A stretch of DNA of 43,520 bases from positions 1 through 43,520 of the forward strand of contig JANBPT010000332.1 in assembly GCA_027575765.1 (NCBI GenBank), given 5' to 3'. Of this stretch, positions 1 to 9,518 are shown piece after piece. Made by a program: the position numbers and the translations under genes. Positions within the stretch are counted from its first letter, which is position 1. Each line of letters begins with the position of its first letter. The notes beneath the pieces were generated by a model. That model ran no database searches. It was not told where the DNA came from and saw only the letters and a program-made list of their open reading frames with translations. The stretch comes from Tieghemiomyces parasiticus (Eukaryota > Kickxellomycota > Dimargaritomycetes > Dimargaritales > Dimargaritaceae).

Positions 1-473
1 TAACTATGGCGGCAGTTGAAGATGGCGAGCTGGGGTTTAGGGTACGATAGGTCGGTGAGGGCCTTGGTGTACCCATCAAGCTGCTTGAGGATGTCCGTAA
101 AGGTTCTGCAGCCGAGATACTTGGTCGCTCGGAAAAAGATAAAGAGGATGGTGCCTTCGAGATCTCGGGAGGATAACTCCGGGTGGCTAGTGCGATTGAA
201 CGGCTGCGACGGGAGAACGACCTTGCAGTGCCGATGGATGACAACTTTATGCATGACCCCGTGGAATTGGTAGTCGTTGGCCTTAAGGTCACCAAAAAAA
301 TCCCACATTTGGAGGGTAACTTCCCTTTCTGAGGGCAGTTTGACGACGATAACGCCCGCGGCAGGCCGCGGGAGCAGCGTGGCAAAGAAGATAAATGATA
401 GAACGAGCAGATAACGTAAGGGGCCGAGATATAACCACGGTCGGCAGGGCCGCGGGTGGGAAGCCCACCGCAT
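1..473 (-). CDS. Secretory-pathway protein, N-terminal part (left-truncated by window)
   Basis: An open frame runs leftward from ATG at 473 to the window edge, 157 codons without a stop. The upstream in-frame stop is near 504, so 473 is the first ATG. Residues 1-40 form a long signal peptide or anchor: a basic N-terminus (MRWASHPRPCRPW), a hydrophobic core (RYLLVLSFIFFATLL) and a PRPAAG end that fits signal peptidase. After it come a beta-rich stretch (VIVVKLPSEREVTLQMWDFF), then C-K-V-V-L-P, and 'GTILFIFFRATKYLGCRTF'. The order Cys, loop, G-x-I-L-F-I, GCR-x-F loosely recalls protease-associated (PA) domains of secreted or PA-TM-RING proteins, but I would not name it on that. The rest lies outside the window. 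The coding frame is sound because the hydrophobic leader and the mature part share one uninterrupted frame; the function is unknown. Confidence 0.7.
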   Translation of the reverse strand, partial: MRWASHPRPCRPWLYLGPLRYLLVLSFIFFATLLPRPAAGVIVVKLPSEREVTLQMWDFFGDLKANDYQFHGVMHKVVIHRHCKVVLPSQPFNRTSHPELSSRDLEGTILFIFFRATKYLGCRTFTDILKQLDGYTKALTDLSYPKPQLAIFNCRHS

Positions 474-2446
474 AGTGGCGAAAAAGCACCGCCGGGGAGA
501 ATGCTAAAAAGGGTGGTCGAGCGAGGGAGGCGTAACGCTGTTGTCCCCCACGTAAGGTAGCCGGAGGTGTAAAAGTGGTGCTTTAGGCAAGTGACGCGGC
601 ACACACACACACACACTCTCTCTCGTGCGCGCTTTTTTTTCTAATGTACAGGGTAGTCAAGCGAATATGAAGATATGCCGTGAGGGTCAGGCTAAACCAA
701 CGTAGGGCGGAGTGGGGGAGACCGGCCGTAGGTAAAACGACAAGTGTCTAGTTGGCGAAGAAAACAGATAGGCAGGCAGTAAACAGGAATCTAGACTTGC
801 GGGTGGCAGTTAAACGATGCAGAATGGGTAATGCTGAGGTTAAGAATGGACGTTGGAGAGACGAAAAGGCCCGGTGTGCCAGACCTGAAAACTATCAAGT
901 ACTAGCTCGGAAATTAAAAAAAAGATAATGTGCGAGAGAAAAGAAGAGTGCAAGAAAAGAAATAACCGCGGGAATGTGAAGCAAAAAGGGGCAAGCGGAG
1001 AGCATAAGGTAGATGGGGACGTTTTGTCGTACCCGGCTGTTCTAGCGGAAGGGGGACTTAAAGTGTCAAAATAAGCAAAAGAGAACAGGTCAGGAATAGA
1101 AACGGACATTAGCATACCTAGGGAAAACATAATCAGATACGCTGTTAGCAAGGCCTTGAAAAATCTATGAGAGGCAGTGGGCAGTGTCTAGAGTCGGGTA
1201 GGGTGGGGGAGGGGCACTTGAGGTATAGGGTGGGTGGTAGAGTGGGACTGACAGAGAAGATGGGGAGGCGCCGCTCGAATGTGTCGAAGGGTCGAGCTCA
1301 GGGAACACAAGTTCCAGTTGGTCATAGGTATGCGCAGCCATCCAACCGAATGAGGATGAAGACGGGCGGGCGGAGAGAGCCAGGGTGTGAGGTAGGAACG
1401 GTGAGGTGATGGCGGCGGGAGAACCAACGTAACCGATGGGAGGGACTATAGCCTCTAGGCCTTTACGTCTTGTCCGACCGACCAGTCGCTTTCGTCCTAC
1501 GCGCCAAGCCAATACAGCCGGCTGCTGGAGTAACCCTTATCCACAGCGTCGCTGGCCCCAACCGAAGGGGATAAAGCGAAATAAAATAAAATAAAAAGAG
1601 AGGGAAGAGGGCGATAGAAAGGAGGAAGGACGGGTGGCTTTGCGTAACGATGGTCGAGCGCCATAAAAAGAACGCCGCTCCTCCGGGTACCACCACCATC
1701 ACATCCGTTTCTCCTCCTCGGTCTCGTTGAGCACCGATAACAGAACGTCTCAACAGGTAGAGTAGGCCGCTGTTGGATAACCATCGCGAGGAGATTCTGC
1801 CCGGCGTTTGTGGAGGTGAGTTAAGTGTACTTGTGGCAGATTAATAGTTTGATCAGCCGTGACTCTAGAGTCGAGTGGAATTGGGTGCATTGATTGAAAG
1901 CTTAGGGCGACTGTATGGCGTAGGTTTGGGTCCTTGAAGTGGCTCTAGAGGGTCGTTGTAGGTAGACCACAGCCGAAAGACACTGGGGTATATTTGGGCG
2001 GCAATAGGGCTAGCGGGTTGAAGGAGAGGTGGCTTGGTATTCATAATTTCACTCGTAGCCATGCAAGCACCCATGTGAACCTCAATCGGCATTCGCTACG
2101 GCGACAGATAAGTGTTTCTATCGCCGCTGCAGTTAATACAGGCTCATTGGAAGAAGGTGGTAGATAAATCGAACTGGTACATCTAACGGTAGCCTCGGTC
2201 TACAAAACCAACATTTGGGTGTACGGATTCTAAACCTTCTGATCCAATGCGCCCAGTTCTCAGGTATCAACTTATCGTCTAACCCTTTGATATTGGGTTA
2301 ATTATGGTCTCGTAAGCCACGTTTTCATTACAATCTTTAAGGTAACTACCAGGCAGATGCCCAATCGACGGTCATCTGAGTGGTGTACAGCAGGGAGTGT
2401 GACCGGCCCCACTCGTGGCCGATCTATCATCGGCTATCCAGCGATA
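474..2446. other. Gene-poor region, no supported gene
   Basis: Upstream (promoter) side of the minus-strand gene at the left edge. It holds a CA/TC microsatellite at 600-624 and homopolymer runs. The short open frames on either strand (for example 1165-1512 minus) are of biased composition and show no domain, signal peptide or splice pattern that I can support. Confidence 0.5.
600..624. repeat. (CA)n/(TC)n microsatellite
   Basis: Eight CA units followed directly by four TC units, upstream of the gene that starts at 473. Confidence 0.9.
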
Positions 2447-3160
2447 TCACTGGTCTCCCCGCCCCATCGCAGGTCGTCGACAAGTGCGTAATACAACATG
2501 ATCAGGAATAACATATTCAATGCTGAGCATTAAACACTGCACGGGACACTGGGTTACATAATCGCGGTGCCTGGTATACTCATCCAGCTGGGCCAGCTGG
2601 GGCTCGAAGTCACCCGCCAGGACCCTGTCACGGTAGTCAGACATCTCGCCCCACGATATATTACCGGACACTAGCTCTCCAATCAGGCACCCCAGAACGG
2701 AGCTGCCCGTCTCTGAGGCCGAACTTGTTCCCCCCCCCACATGGATTTCTGGAGAGGTTTATTCAGGTGGGAGCCCCTTGTCCTCAAAATCATACCGGTA
2801 GACCTCGTCGTCCTTGATGAGTAGATTCTATGACTTAAAGCTACGGTGAACCACCCCAATGTTATATAGGTACTGGAGCTTACGAGTAATGGTCCTTACC
2901 TTGTGGTCGTGGTTTCTCCTGAACTACCGCATTTGTTTCTGGGTCAGGTACGCTTGCTAATCGTTACGAATGCTACTGAGTAAACCCAGAGTAATTTCAG
3001 TGCCCTCGAGCATGTGGTACACGCCGACCTCACGATCACTATCCAAAGACCTCATATCTAGAGTGGTGGGGCGAATGGTAGCGGGCGCACCAAAATTGAG
3101 TGTTGTCCTAAAGATTTTGACAGTGATGTTATACGAAGGGCTAGAGGGTGACGTCCATGC
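2447..3160 (-). pseudogene. Decayed protein kinase catalytic domain
   Basis: Reading the minus strand from about 3160 gives the order of a Ser/Thr kinase fold: 'NITVKIFRTTLNF' (VAIK-type lysine of the N-lobe), 'DREVGVYHMLEGTEITL' (hinge region), 'KLQYLYNIGVVHRSFKS' then TAG then 'NLLIKDD' (catalytic loop HRDLKxxNLL, with Asp changed to Ser and an in-frame stop), 'YRYDFED' (DFG changed to DFE) and 'TSPEIHVGG' (APE motif). After a run of nine C on the plus strand (2730-2738) the frame shifts, and 'GSSVLGCLIGELVSG' continues subdomain IX (D-x-W-S-x-G). At least three further in-frame stops interrupt it (two between the hinge and the catalytic loop, one just before the APE motif). The catalytic Asp, the DFG Gly and the D-x-W-S tryptophan are all lost, so no active kinase can be made. 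The fragment 2447-2740 is the only long intact piece. The kinase family cannot be assigned from this. Confidence 0.8.
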
Positions 3161-5063
3161 CTTCCCATGCCTGAAGCATCTGGCTGAAAGTTACCCAGAT
3201 ATATCTTCAGCCTCGTCGGAACTGAGCTTTCGGGTTGTAGTACACTAGGCGAAAAGCAGTCAGATTGTATTAGCAAGTTAGGGCTCCACCGTACCCAGGG
3301 CGATACAAGATTCCCCAGACGAAGCCCTATTTTCAGCTATCTATAAAAGCATTGCCGGCGTGACACTATATGTGACTGGAGGTGTCTCGAGGAATCGGGG
3401 GTCATCGCAAATAAAAAACTTTGCCTGGTACGAGTGCCATAGAGGTTGATGAGTGTAGATGGGCTGATTTGAGGTGATGCTCATTAGAATTCAGGTATCC
3501 GGGGTTGGGTATTCCATGGCCTAAGTAGAGCCTGGGAGTACAAGGGGCAGGGGAGTTACGAAGGGAATGGTTGAGATGGGCCATAGCAATTAGTCAGTGG
3601 CGGTTCCTGTAGGAATTGTATGAGAACAATGCGTAGGAGAATAGGATGCTTGGGGAGAGGGTGGTGGGTCCTTTGATCAGCAACAGTGGCTTGGGGCATG
3701 GCTCGGTGGTAGATTGTGAAATTATGGAGACCATAGGTATGATCTTGGAGAGCGAGTGCATGCTAAGAAGTGCCAAAACAAAAACTCACCCTACCAAGTT
3801 GGCTAACCGACAGAGACGGCGATAAACACCTCCAGAAGACAGATCCCTACGACCTGATCGGTATAATGAAATTATTCACCTTCATAACCAACGAACAAAT
3901 GGTGGCACCGCTAGGTAATCTAACGGTCCATGTCGCTGAAAAACTTATTATACTGTAAGGGGTACTTTCATCGTATCATTAACCGGTTAATTAATGACCG
4001 GAGCTCATCAACTTCCCTCCCGGTATAATGGTCTTGGATGTAATCCAGTGGCAGCTATCTGGTTTATACCCGATAACTGCAAAACGACCAGCATATCGCC
4101 CATGCAGTGACCTACTCTGACATTGCCCATCCTGATCCCTCAAGGGCTATACATTAGTTAGCATAGGTTGACTTGTTTATGTTTGTCGTAAGTAAAAGCA
4201 ACGTATCAGTTACGCCCCTCCCCGATCTCGCCAGTTATGATCTAGCCCAGCTGACAATGGTTTTCTCCTATAGAACTTTTGGTGATTAATAGAGTTGGAG
4301 TATTTTCCAATTATGACATTTATAATCATGGTACCGGCTTAATCAGTCACATTGTAACTGGGCGTGCGGCCCGAGAAAGAGTGGGGGGGGCAGAGGATGT
4401 AAAGAACGAGGGTAACTCGATTGGCGAGAAGGTCAGTGTGAAAAGTATATTTATTGCACACTTAATGAACGGACCACTCATGAGGCATTCGCCCGCTGTA
4501 AATAGGTTCGTTTGCGGATGACGAGAGCTCACTTGGCGTAGTTAAAATACCTGATCTCCGGTCCTCCGCTACGGGTGGGGGTGAGCCCCGGTTCCATCTG
4601 AGGTCGAACCTGAAGTCGAAAAGTAGCCGTTTACCCGATAATGAAGGCGTAGCTATTCGTGATGCAAGTCTTGGTGAGATAGCTTCACCAGGAAGGCCGT
4701 GTGGGGTGGAAGGCCACGGTCTTGGATCGGAAGCCCTCCAGGCGGGCCCTTTGGTTAAAAAATGACTGGTTATTAGGTAACTGATAAACGATATCTTGTC
4801 AGGCCCCCTGGTTGAGATGATGAAGAAATTCCGACCTTAAGAAGGAATTTTTCACGCAATACATAAGTACAGCGCGGATAAATATGAGATACACATCACC
4901 TCAATACATAATCACGCAAGGGGGTGTGCAGCCCAAGGGAGGGTGCCTGAGGTAACAGAGAGCGAGATAGTTAACCGATTGGGGCTGTGAACTAGTGATC
5001 CTTCAAGTATATTTTACCATTAAATAACGTATATATTACATACAAAAAACTATTCATGATTTA
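3161..5063. other. AT-richer gene-poor region, no supported gene
   Basis: No intact gene is supported. Two stretches have fewer stops than expected. On the minus strand 3402-3776 is one frame with a single stop at 3594-3596. On the plus strand an ATG-less frame of about 85 codons runs from about 4505 to 4764. Neither shows a recognisable motif. They may be older gene relics or chance. Confidence 0.4.
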
Positions 5064-5490
5064 GTGAGCCACACATCAATTAAATGGCTTGGATTTGGTG
5101 TAGTGGGGGGGGGCTTGGCCTCGATTCTTTCAGGTGATAGTGACGCAGACGTACCAGGCGCAGGTTTAGTCACTTTGCGAGTGTACCATGAGAATGACTA
5201 CGCTGGGAATCTTCGCCGGGGGCGTTTTGGATCTTTCGGCTACGTATGAAGGAAGGGACAAGCGTTGCGGTTTTCCGGCGGCAATATTCTTGACTATTCT
5301 GGGGTTCGGGGTGGACCCGCCGTTGCAATCAGTTATAATGTATGAATTTGCGTCTCCCGAAACCACGGTGTCCGATTATATTCCGCTCTAGAGCATCTAT
5401 TTACCACGTTGCATTCTGCGCCATGTTACATTAAAATTGATGATTCATCTGAAGCGCAGAATCTAGCCATAACCGGATAACGAAGCTAGT
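5064..5490 (+). pseudogene. Decayed secreted protein, beta/gamma-crystallin-like
   Basis: One plus-strand frame of about 140 codons is interrupted by only two stops, both TGA (5247-5249 and near 5340). It opens with a signal-peptide-like stretch (SIKWLGFGVVGGGLASILSG) that no longer has an ATG; the frame begins at GTG. Then come 'VPGAGLVTLRVYHENDYAG' and, after the first stop, 'GQALRFSGGNILDYSGV'. The V-T-L-x-x-(Y)-E-N-D-Y-x-G pattern resembles the first strand motif of beta/gamma-crystallin-type small secreted proteins (V-T-L-Y-E-H-x-x-Y-x-G). TGA acts as a stop elsewhere in this window, since the YCII-domain gene ends in it. I therefore read this as a broken gene rather than recoding. The crystallin link is a motif resemblance only. 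Confidence 0.5.
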
Positions 5491-6150
5491 GTGGAAATAG
5501 CTTGGATGCCGCCCCCTATAGGGTTTGGTAACGCTAAGCTGTATTGCACAATCGGCAAAGACAATGACCGCCACTACAGTCTTTTGGGCTTCGGATGGAG
5601 GTGATACCTGGTGCAATTAACTCCAACCGAACTAATAAGCACCAAAAAAAAAGTAAAACAGTCCAAATGATAGCGTGCCTATTATGGTTCCTACCGTCAC
5701 CCATTGACTACATCTAATTGCTAAATCTTCCCCATTCCAACCATCGATTCACACGCCTATAATCTGATACCCACGGCCTGCCTGAAATGGTAGTCCGACG
5801 TTGGCGACCAACCGTGAACCATGACGGGTAACGTAATATGAGGAGACAGTAGAACGATGCGTACGTACGCTATGTACGAGATGTACAAATTCGATATGAT
5901 CAGCCGGCATAAGCTTTAATCAGAAACGGCGTGAATAATTCTCTGTAGGATTAGAAACCTAAGGAATATACTTTATCCGGTCACCGCTTATAACGTGCGC
6001 TACGACAACTCTATTGTAAAGGCTAGTATCATTTAGCTTTTTGAGCTGGTATTACTCTCATCCTTACTTCTAAAAGTGCGATTGTGTGACCGAGACTATT
6101 GAACGGTTATATTGTGAACACACCTAAGCCTTTATGGCTCGTGAAGAAGT
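5491..6150. other. Intergenic, no supported gene
   Basis: AT-rich sequence between the crystallin-like relic and the TATA box at 6151. I see no motif-bearing frame. Confidence 0.5.
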
Positions 6151-6159
6151 TATATAAAA
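6151..6159 (+). promoter_or_regulatory. TATA box of the small Cys/His ORF
   Basis: TATATAAAA followed by AGGGAGG, 144 bases upstream of the ATG at 6295. The spacing matches that of the TATA box of the secreted CBM19-like gene (133 bases). Transcription would be expected to start about 30 bases downstream. Confidence 0.6.
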
Positions 6160-6294
6160 AGGGAGGCTTTAGGTGCTCTTTTACTTCTGCCACACCATAC
6201 ATGCAACAATCCGAATTCATCATATCGTTGCCTAAATTCACCCTACAAGCACAACATTCACCCACCATACTCCGCCGAATCCCCCACTTCAGAC

Positions 6295-6510
6295 ATGTGT
6301 CATTTAGTATTTGTCAAGTACGTCTGCAACTGCCTGATTATGTTCATTGAGGACAGATGCGAAGATGGCGCTGCAGGTGGAGAATGCCGGATGATTATTG
6401 AGAATAATGAAAGGCATCGGTTTCCCTGTATGCGACACCAGTGCACAGCCCCTTCGTGCACTAACCCGGTGTACAAAGAAAGTCCGTTCTGCTTCACCCA
6501 TAGTGAGTAG
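6295..6510 (+). CDS. Small Cys/His-rich protein, possibly secreted (71 aa)
   Basis: An intact 71-codon ORF behind a good TATA box. The first 18 residues (MCHLVFVKYVCNCLIMFI) are hydrophobic enough for a weak signal peptide. The body has regularly spaced Cys and His: C31, C45-x2-H48, C50-x4-C55, C66-x2-H69, that is two C-x2-H pairs that could bind zinc in a treble-clef-like fold. The ending 'CTNPVYKESPFCFTHSE' recalls a motif seen in many uncharacterised fungal proteins. An alternative start is ATG 6200 with splicing of 6318-6351 (GT...AG, in phase), but 34 bases is very short for an intron. The gene sits among pseudogenes and may itself be decaying, since two Cys lie inside the leader. Function unknown. 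Confidence 0.45.
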   Translation: MCHLVFVKYVCNCLIMFIEDRCEDGAAGGECRMIIENNERHRFPCMRHQCTAPSCTNPVYKESPFCFTHSE

Positions 6511-6572
6511 GCACTATCGTAAATGAGATACTCTTGGCAAGTGGTCATCTACACTCCACAGGTATTAAGGAC

Positions 6573-6880
6573 CTACTGGTTGTTGTAGCCTAAACCCCCT
6601 CCTGATCCATATCCCAAGTGAGGCCCACCGGCGGTTGCTGCCGTCCCAGGTGGTGCCACCCAACCTTGGTGGCTGCGCCTTATAGCACGCTGATTAATGG
6701 AAGGTCTATCTTATTATCCCCCCGGTGGCCCCACTCTTCCATCGCTTTCATTATCCAAACCGGGTGCCGCCTGCTATTCTTTTAGGGCCTTATCTTTCAC
6801 TATTCCTGATCTGGCGGCTACCTAGCCGTCTCTCCATTTCCTGCCGGCGCCTGGTCCCGCCTTGGCCTTTCGTCCTGGAT
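6573..6880 (-). pseudogene. Decayed gene with Gly-rich C-terminus
   Basis: On the minus strand one frame reads, between several stops, 'GIVKDKALKE', 'QAAPGLDNESDGRVGPPGG', 'INQRAIRRSHQGWVAPPG' and finally 'GYGSGGGLGYNNQ' ending at TAG 6573-6575. Arg- and Gly-rich composition and a clean Gly-rich end suggest the tail of an RNA-binding type protein. At least four in-frame stops break it (TAG, TAG, TAATAA). It is not assignable to a family. Fragments faintly recall the KH region of branchpoint-binding protein, but that is too weak to claim. Confidence 0.4.
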
Positions 6881-7472
6881 CCCCTAGTCCAGGCTAAATA
6901 GTTACGATGAGTGATGCCGGTCATTGTTCCAGTATAAAAGACCTAACGGTTACTGTTCAATAAAACGACAGCTATCACCCATATTACAATCCACACCCCC
7001 CGGTTGAAAGCTAAACGCTTGTTTGTTATATTTAGTAAGGTTTCGCCTATCGCAAGAAGTAGGATCTATATCGAAGCTTGAGGAGTATCTTAAGGGTTCA
7101 TGGTTAGTGAGATAGTTGAGTCTAGTAAGCGATGGTAGTTCCACGTACAATATTCTTCTTAGCAACCATGGACTGACTGGGAGCTAGGGCGGTGGGCATA
7201 GGCATAGTGGAGAGTTATAAAGAGATGGGCTGTAGTACGAATAATGGCCCAATTCTTAAAACGAGTTGTCCGGATGCATTAATCTTGCCTGACTCCCCAG
7301 GTTTCACTAATGGTGTTTAGGTCAGAGTCGAACAGTTTCATTACACACAATTATTTGGCATTATTGGTAGATAATGTTCAGATACTTTGTAAAGGCAACG
7401 ATTTATCAATATAGTGGTTAATAATACACATTCGCTGGGGGTGGGGCCCGGACGGATCCACCTGCCCATACT
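6881..7472. other. Intergenic, 3' side of the CorA-like gene
   Basis: AT-rich sequence without a supported gene. The part nearest 7473 should hold the 3' UTR of the minus-strand transporter gene. Confidence 0.5.
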
Positions 7473-9518
7473 TCAAAAGATCTTAAACTTGTGGAGGCAA
7501 AACACGGAGAGGGCCAAAATAAGCACCATGGAGCCGATGATACCGCCGAACCAGGCGTAGGAGTCGACGCCATTTCCGGGGACGTGGACGTTCATGCCGA
7601 ACAAACCAGTAATGACATTCATTGGCAGCAGGATGGACCCTAGGGCGGTGACCTTGGCAATCATATCGTTGGCACGGTTGGACGCGATGGTGATTTCCAG
7701 GGATATCTGGGCCAAGAAATTGGAGTGGGCGCGCTGGACGATCGAGTCGAATTGGTTCGTCTCCTGGAGCATCGTAATGATGTGGTCAAGGACGTCCGCG
7801 TAGTAGAACCGGATGCCACTGAGGTAGGTGGAGCTCGATGAGAACGGTGCAAAATTAGACGGGGCGGCTTGAAACGCCGTCGTGGCCGATGAGCCGTGCG
7901 AAGGAGACCGTCCCGGCGAAGCGGCCCACCGCCTTTCCTCAAACCGTTTCATGAGTGCCTTGATCACGTAGCCCTTGAGGGCCACCAACCGCTGTACAGC
8001 CATGACCTTCTTGCGGGCGGCGCCAATCCGCTGCAGCATGTCCGTCTGCTCGTTAGCCTTCAAAATGAGCACGAGCTCGTCAATAGATTCAACCTCGCGG
8101 GACACCATCTCCACCAGGGGCGAGAGAGAGTCGGTAATGTCATCAATCAGGGCGTAGTTGATCCAGTCCGGAGTGGCCAGTGTCGGGTCGTCCATGGCCT
8201 GGATCCGGTGGAGCACGTTGGCTGGGTGATGCAGCGGGTCGGCGTGGAAGGATAGGATCCCCTCACCCATGACGATGGTGAACAGGTTAACGGGTTCCAT
8301 GAAGTCGGCCGACTCGGTGTCGCTGTTGAAGGTATGGAAGCAAGTGAAGTAGTAGTGGCGGAACAGTTCGCACTTCTCGCGGCACTCCTCGGTCAGAATG
8401 TCCTCCTCGGTCAGTGGGTGGATATGGAACACCCGACTGAAAAGTACCATGTCGGCTGCCCGCGGGGAAGTCACGTCCAACCAGAAGGGCCCGCAGGTCC
8501 GCATCAGCTCGTCCAGTGTCCGCTTCTCGTGATAAAATTCGTGGAGGTGCTCGGCGTAGAGTGGGCCCGTTGATTCCGAGTAGAACGTGAACCGGCATTT
8601 GGGGCTCGGCGGCTGGCCTTCACTACCATAGTAGTCGGACCAGTCGCGGGAGTCGAGCGAGGACCGACCAGGAAATGGAGCGACTGGTGATCGCGGGATC
8701 GGGTGGTCGTCTGAGTTCGATTGGGTCGAGCCCGACCGTAAAATAGGGTCTAAGGAGGATCGATTGCGGTGACGGAGGGCTGGGGCCGTGGTGAAGGACG
8801 AGGCATGTCGTGGCCGCCGGTTCTCCTTCTCCATCATGGTACTGCGCTGCGTGAGTAGCTCGTGCAGGGCGTCATAATCAATATTGGTGGCATCAGTAGG
8901 CGTATGGGTACCTGAGGCGCGATGCGGGCGGGTCTCATCACGGACATTACGGCGAGCTGCCGGTTGGTCTACAGTTGGCGAGGTCTCCGATGGCTGGGGT
9001 GGCGTGGAGGAAGAGAAAGGTCCTAGCCCGGAGGGAGAGGAGCCCAAGTTCTCCGTGGCTGTCATGGCCAGTCCGTCCGAGGCCACAGACATCCGCTGCG
9101 GGTGCGAAGGTGACGACGCAACGGACTGGTGGTTGACGGTGGTGGCCGCCGAGGGTGAGACCGATTCCGCCTCGGTCAAGTGGGGGAGCAGATGCATGCC
9201 AGGGGGCGTCGTGGTCAAGTTGGACAGCCGGTGGTGACCGTCCTGAGGCATCACCTCGCCGGGCCAGGCCTCTTCCTCCTCCTCCCCGCACCCGTCGTCG
9301 TCGAGCAGGTGGCTAGTCCCTGCGCGGCCCAGCCCGCTTAGTTCACAGCGGGATTGGCGGTCCCGGTCCGAGTCGCGGTTGCTAACTGTTTCGTACAACG
9401 ACCGCTGGAGGTTATGTTCCTCCTGAGGGTACGGGGACGGGGACATGCTATGAAGAGGAGAGGAAACGAATGCCGGGCGGGACTGCTTTGTGGAGAGTGG
9501 AAGCGGCCTACGGGGCAA
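7473..9518 (-). CDS. CorA-family Mg2+ transporter, Alr/Mnr2 type (681 aa)
   Basis: Single-exon gene. Membrane channel-like transporter for Mg2+ and other divalent ions. The C-terminus has the two CorA helices: TM1 about residues 622-643 (SILLPMNVITGLFGMNV) ending in the signature G-M-N at 641-643, and TM2 about 654-676, followed by a short basic tail (HKFKIF). Residues about 310-620 form the cytosolic CorA domain ('ALIDDITDSLSPLVEMVSRE', 'FYYADVLDHIITMLQETN'). The first 300 residues are Ser/Pro-rich and disordered, as in fungal Alr1 and Mnr2. The long N-terminal extension and short C-tail look closer to the vacuolar Mnr2 branch than to plasma-membrane Alr1, but this is inference. Start 9518 is the first ATG of the frame. 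A second ATG at residue 25 (before SPSPYPQEE) is possible and would not change the core. Confidence 0.92.
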   Translation of the reverse strand: MPRRPLPLSTKQSRPAFVSSPLHSMSPSPYPQEEHNLQRSLYETVSNRDSDRDRQSRCELSGLGRAGTSHLLDDDGCGEEEEEAWPGEVMPQDGHHRLSNLTTTPPGMHLLPHLTEAESVSPSAATTVNHQSVASSPSHPQRMSVASDGLAMTATENLGSSPSGLGPFSSSTPPQPSETSPTVDQPAARRNVRDETRPHRASGTHTPTDATNIDYDALHELLTQRSTMMEKENRRPRHASSFTTAPALRHRNRSSLDPILRSGSTQSNSDDHPIPRSPVAPFPGRSSLDSRDWSDYYGSEGQPPSPKCRFTFYSESTGPLYAEHLHEFYHEKRTLDELMRTCGPFWLDVTSPRAADMVLFSRVFHIHPLTEEDILTEECREKCELFRHYYFTCFHTFNSDTESADFMEPVNLFTIVMGEGILSFHADPLHHPANVLHRIQAMDDPTLATPDWINYALIDDITDSLSPLVEMVSREVESIDELVLILKANEQTDMLQRIGAARKKVMAVQRLVALKGYVIKALMKRFEERRWAASPGRSPSHGSSATTAFQAAPSNFAPFSSSSTYLSGIRFYYADVLDHIITMLQETNQFDSIVQRAHSNFLAQISLEITIASNRANDMIAKVTALGSILLPMNVITGLFGMNVHVPGNGVDSYAWFGGIIGSMVLILALSVFCLHKFKIF

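Noticed and set aside
5247..5345. TGA recoding (selenocysteine or readthrough) in the crystallin-like frame
   Set aside because: TGA ends an intact gene in this window (YCII-domain gene), the ATG is also lost, and no selenocysteine element is evident; decay is simpler.
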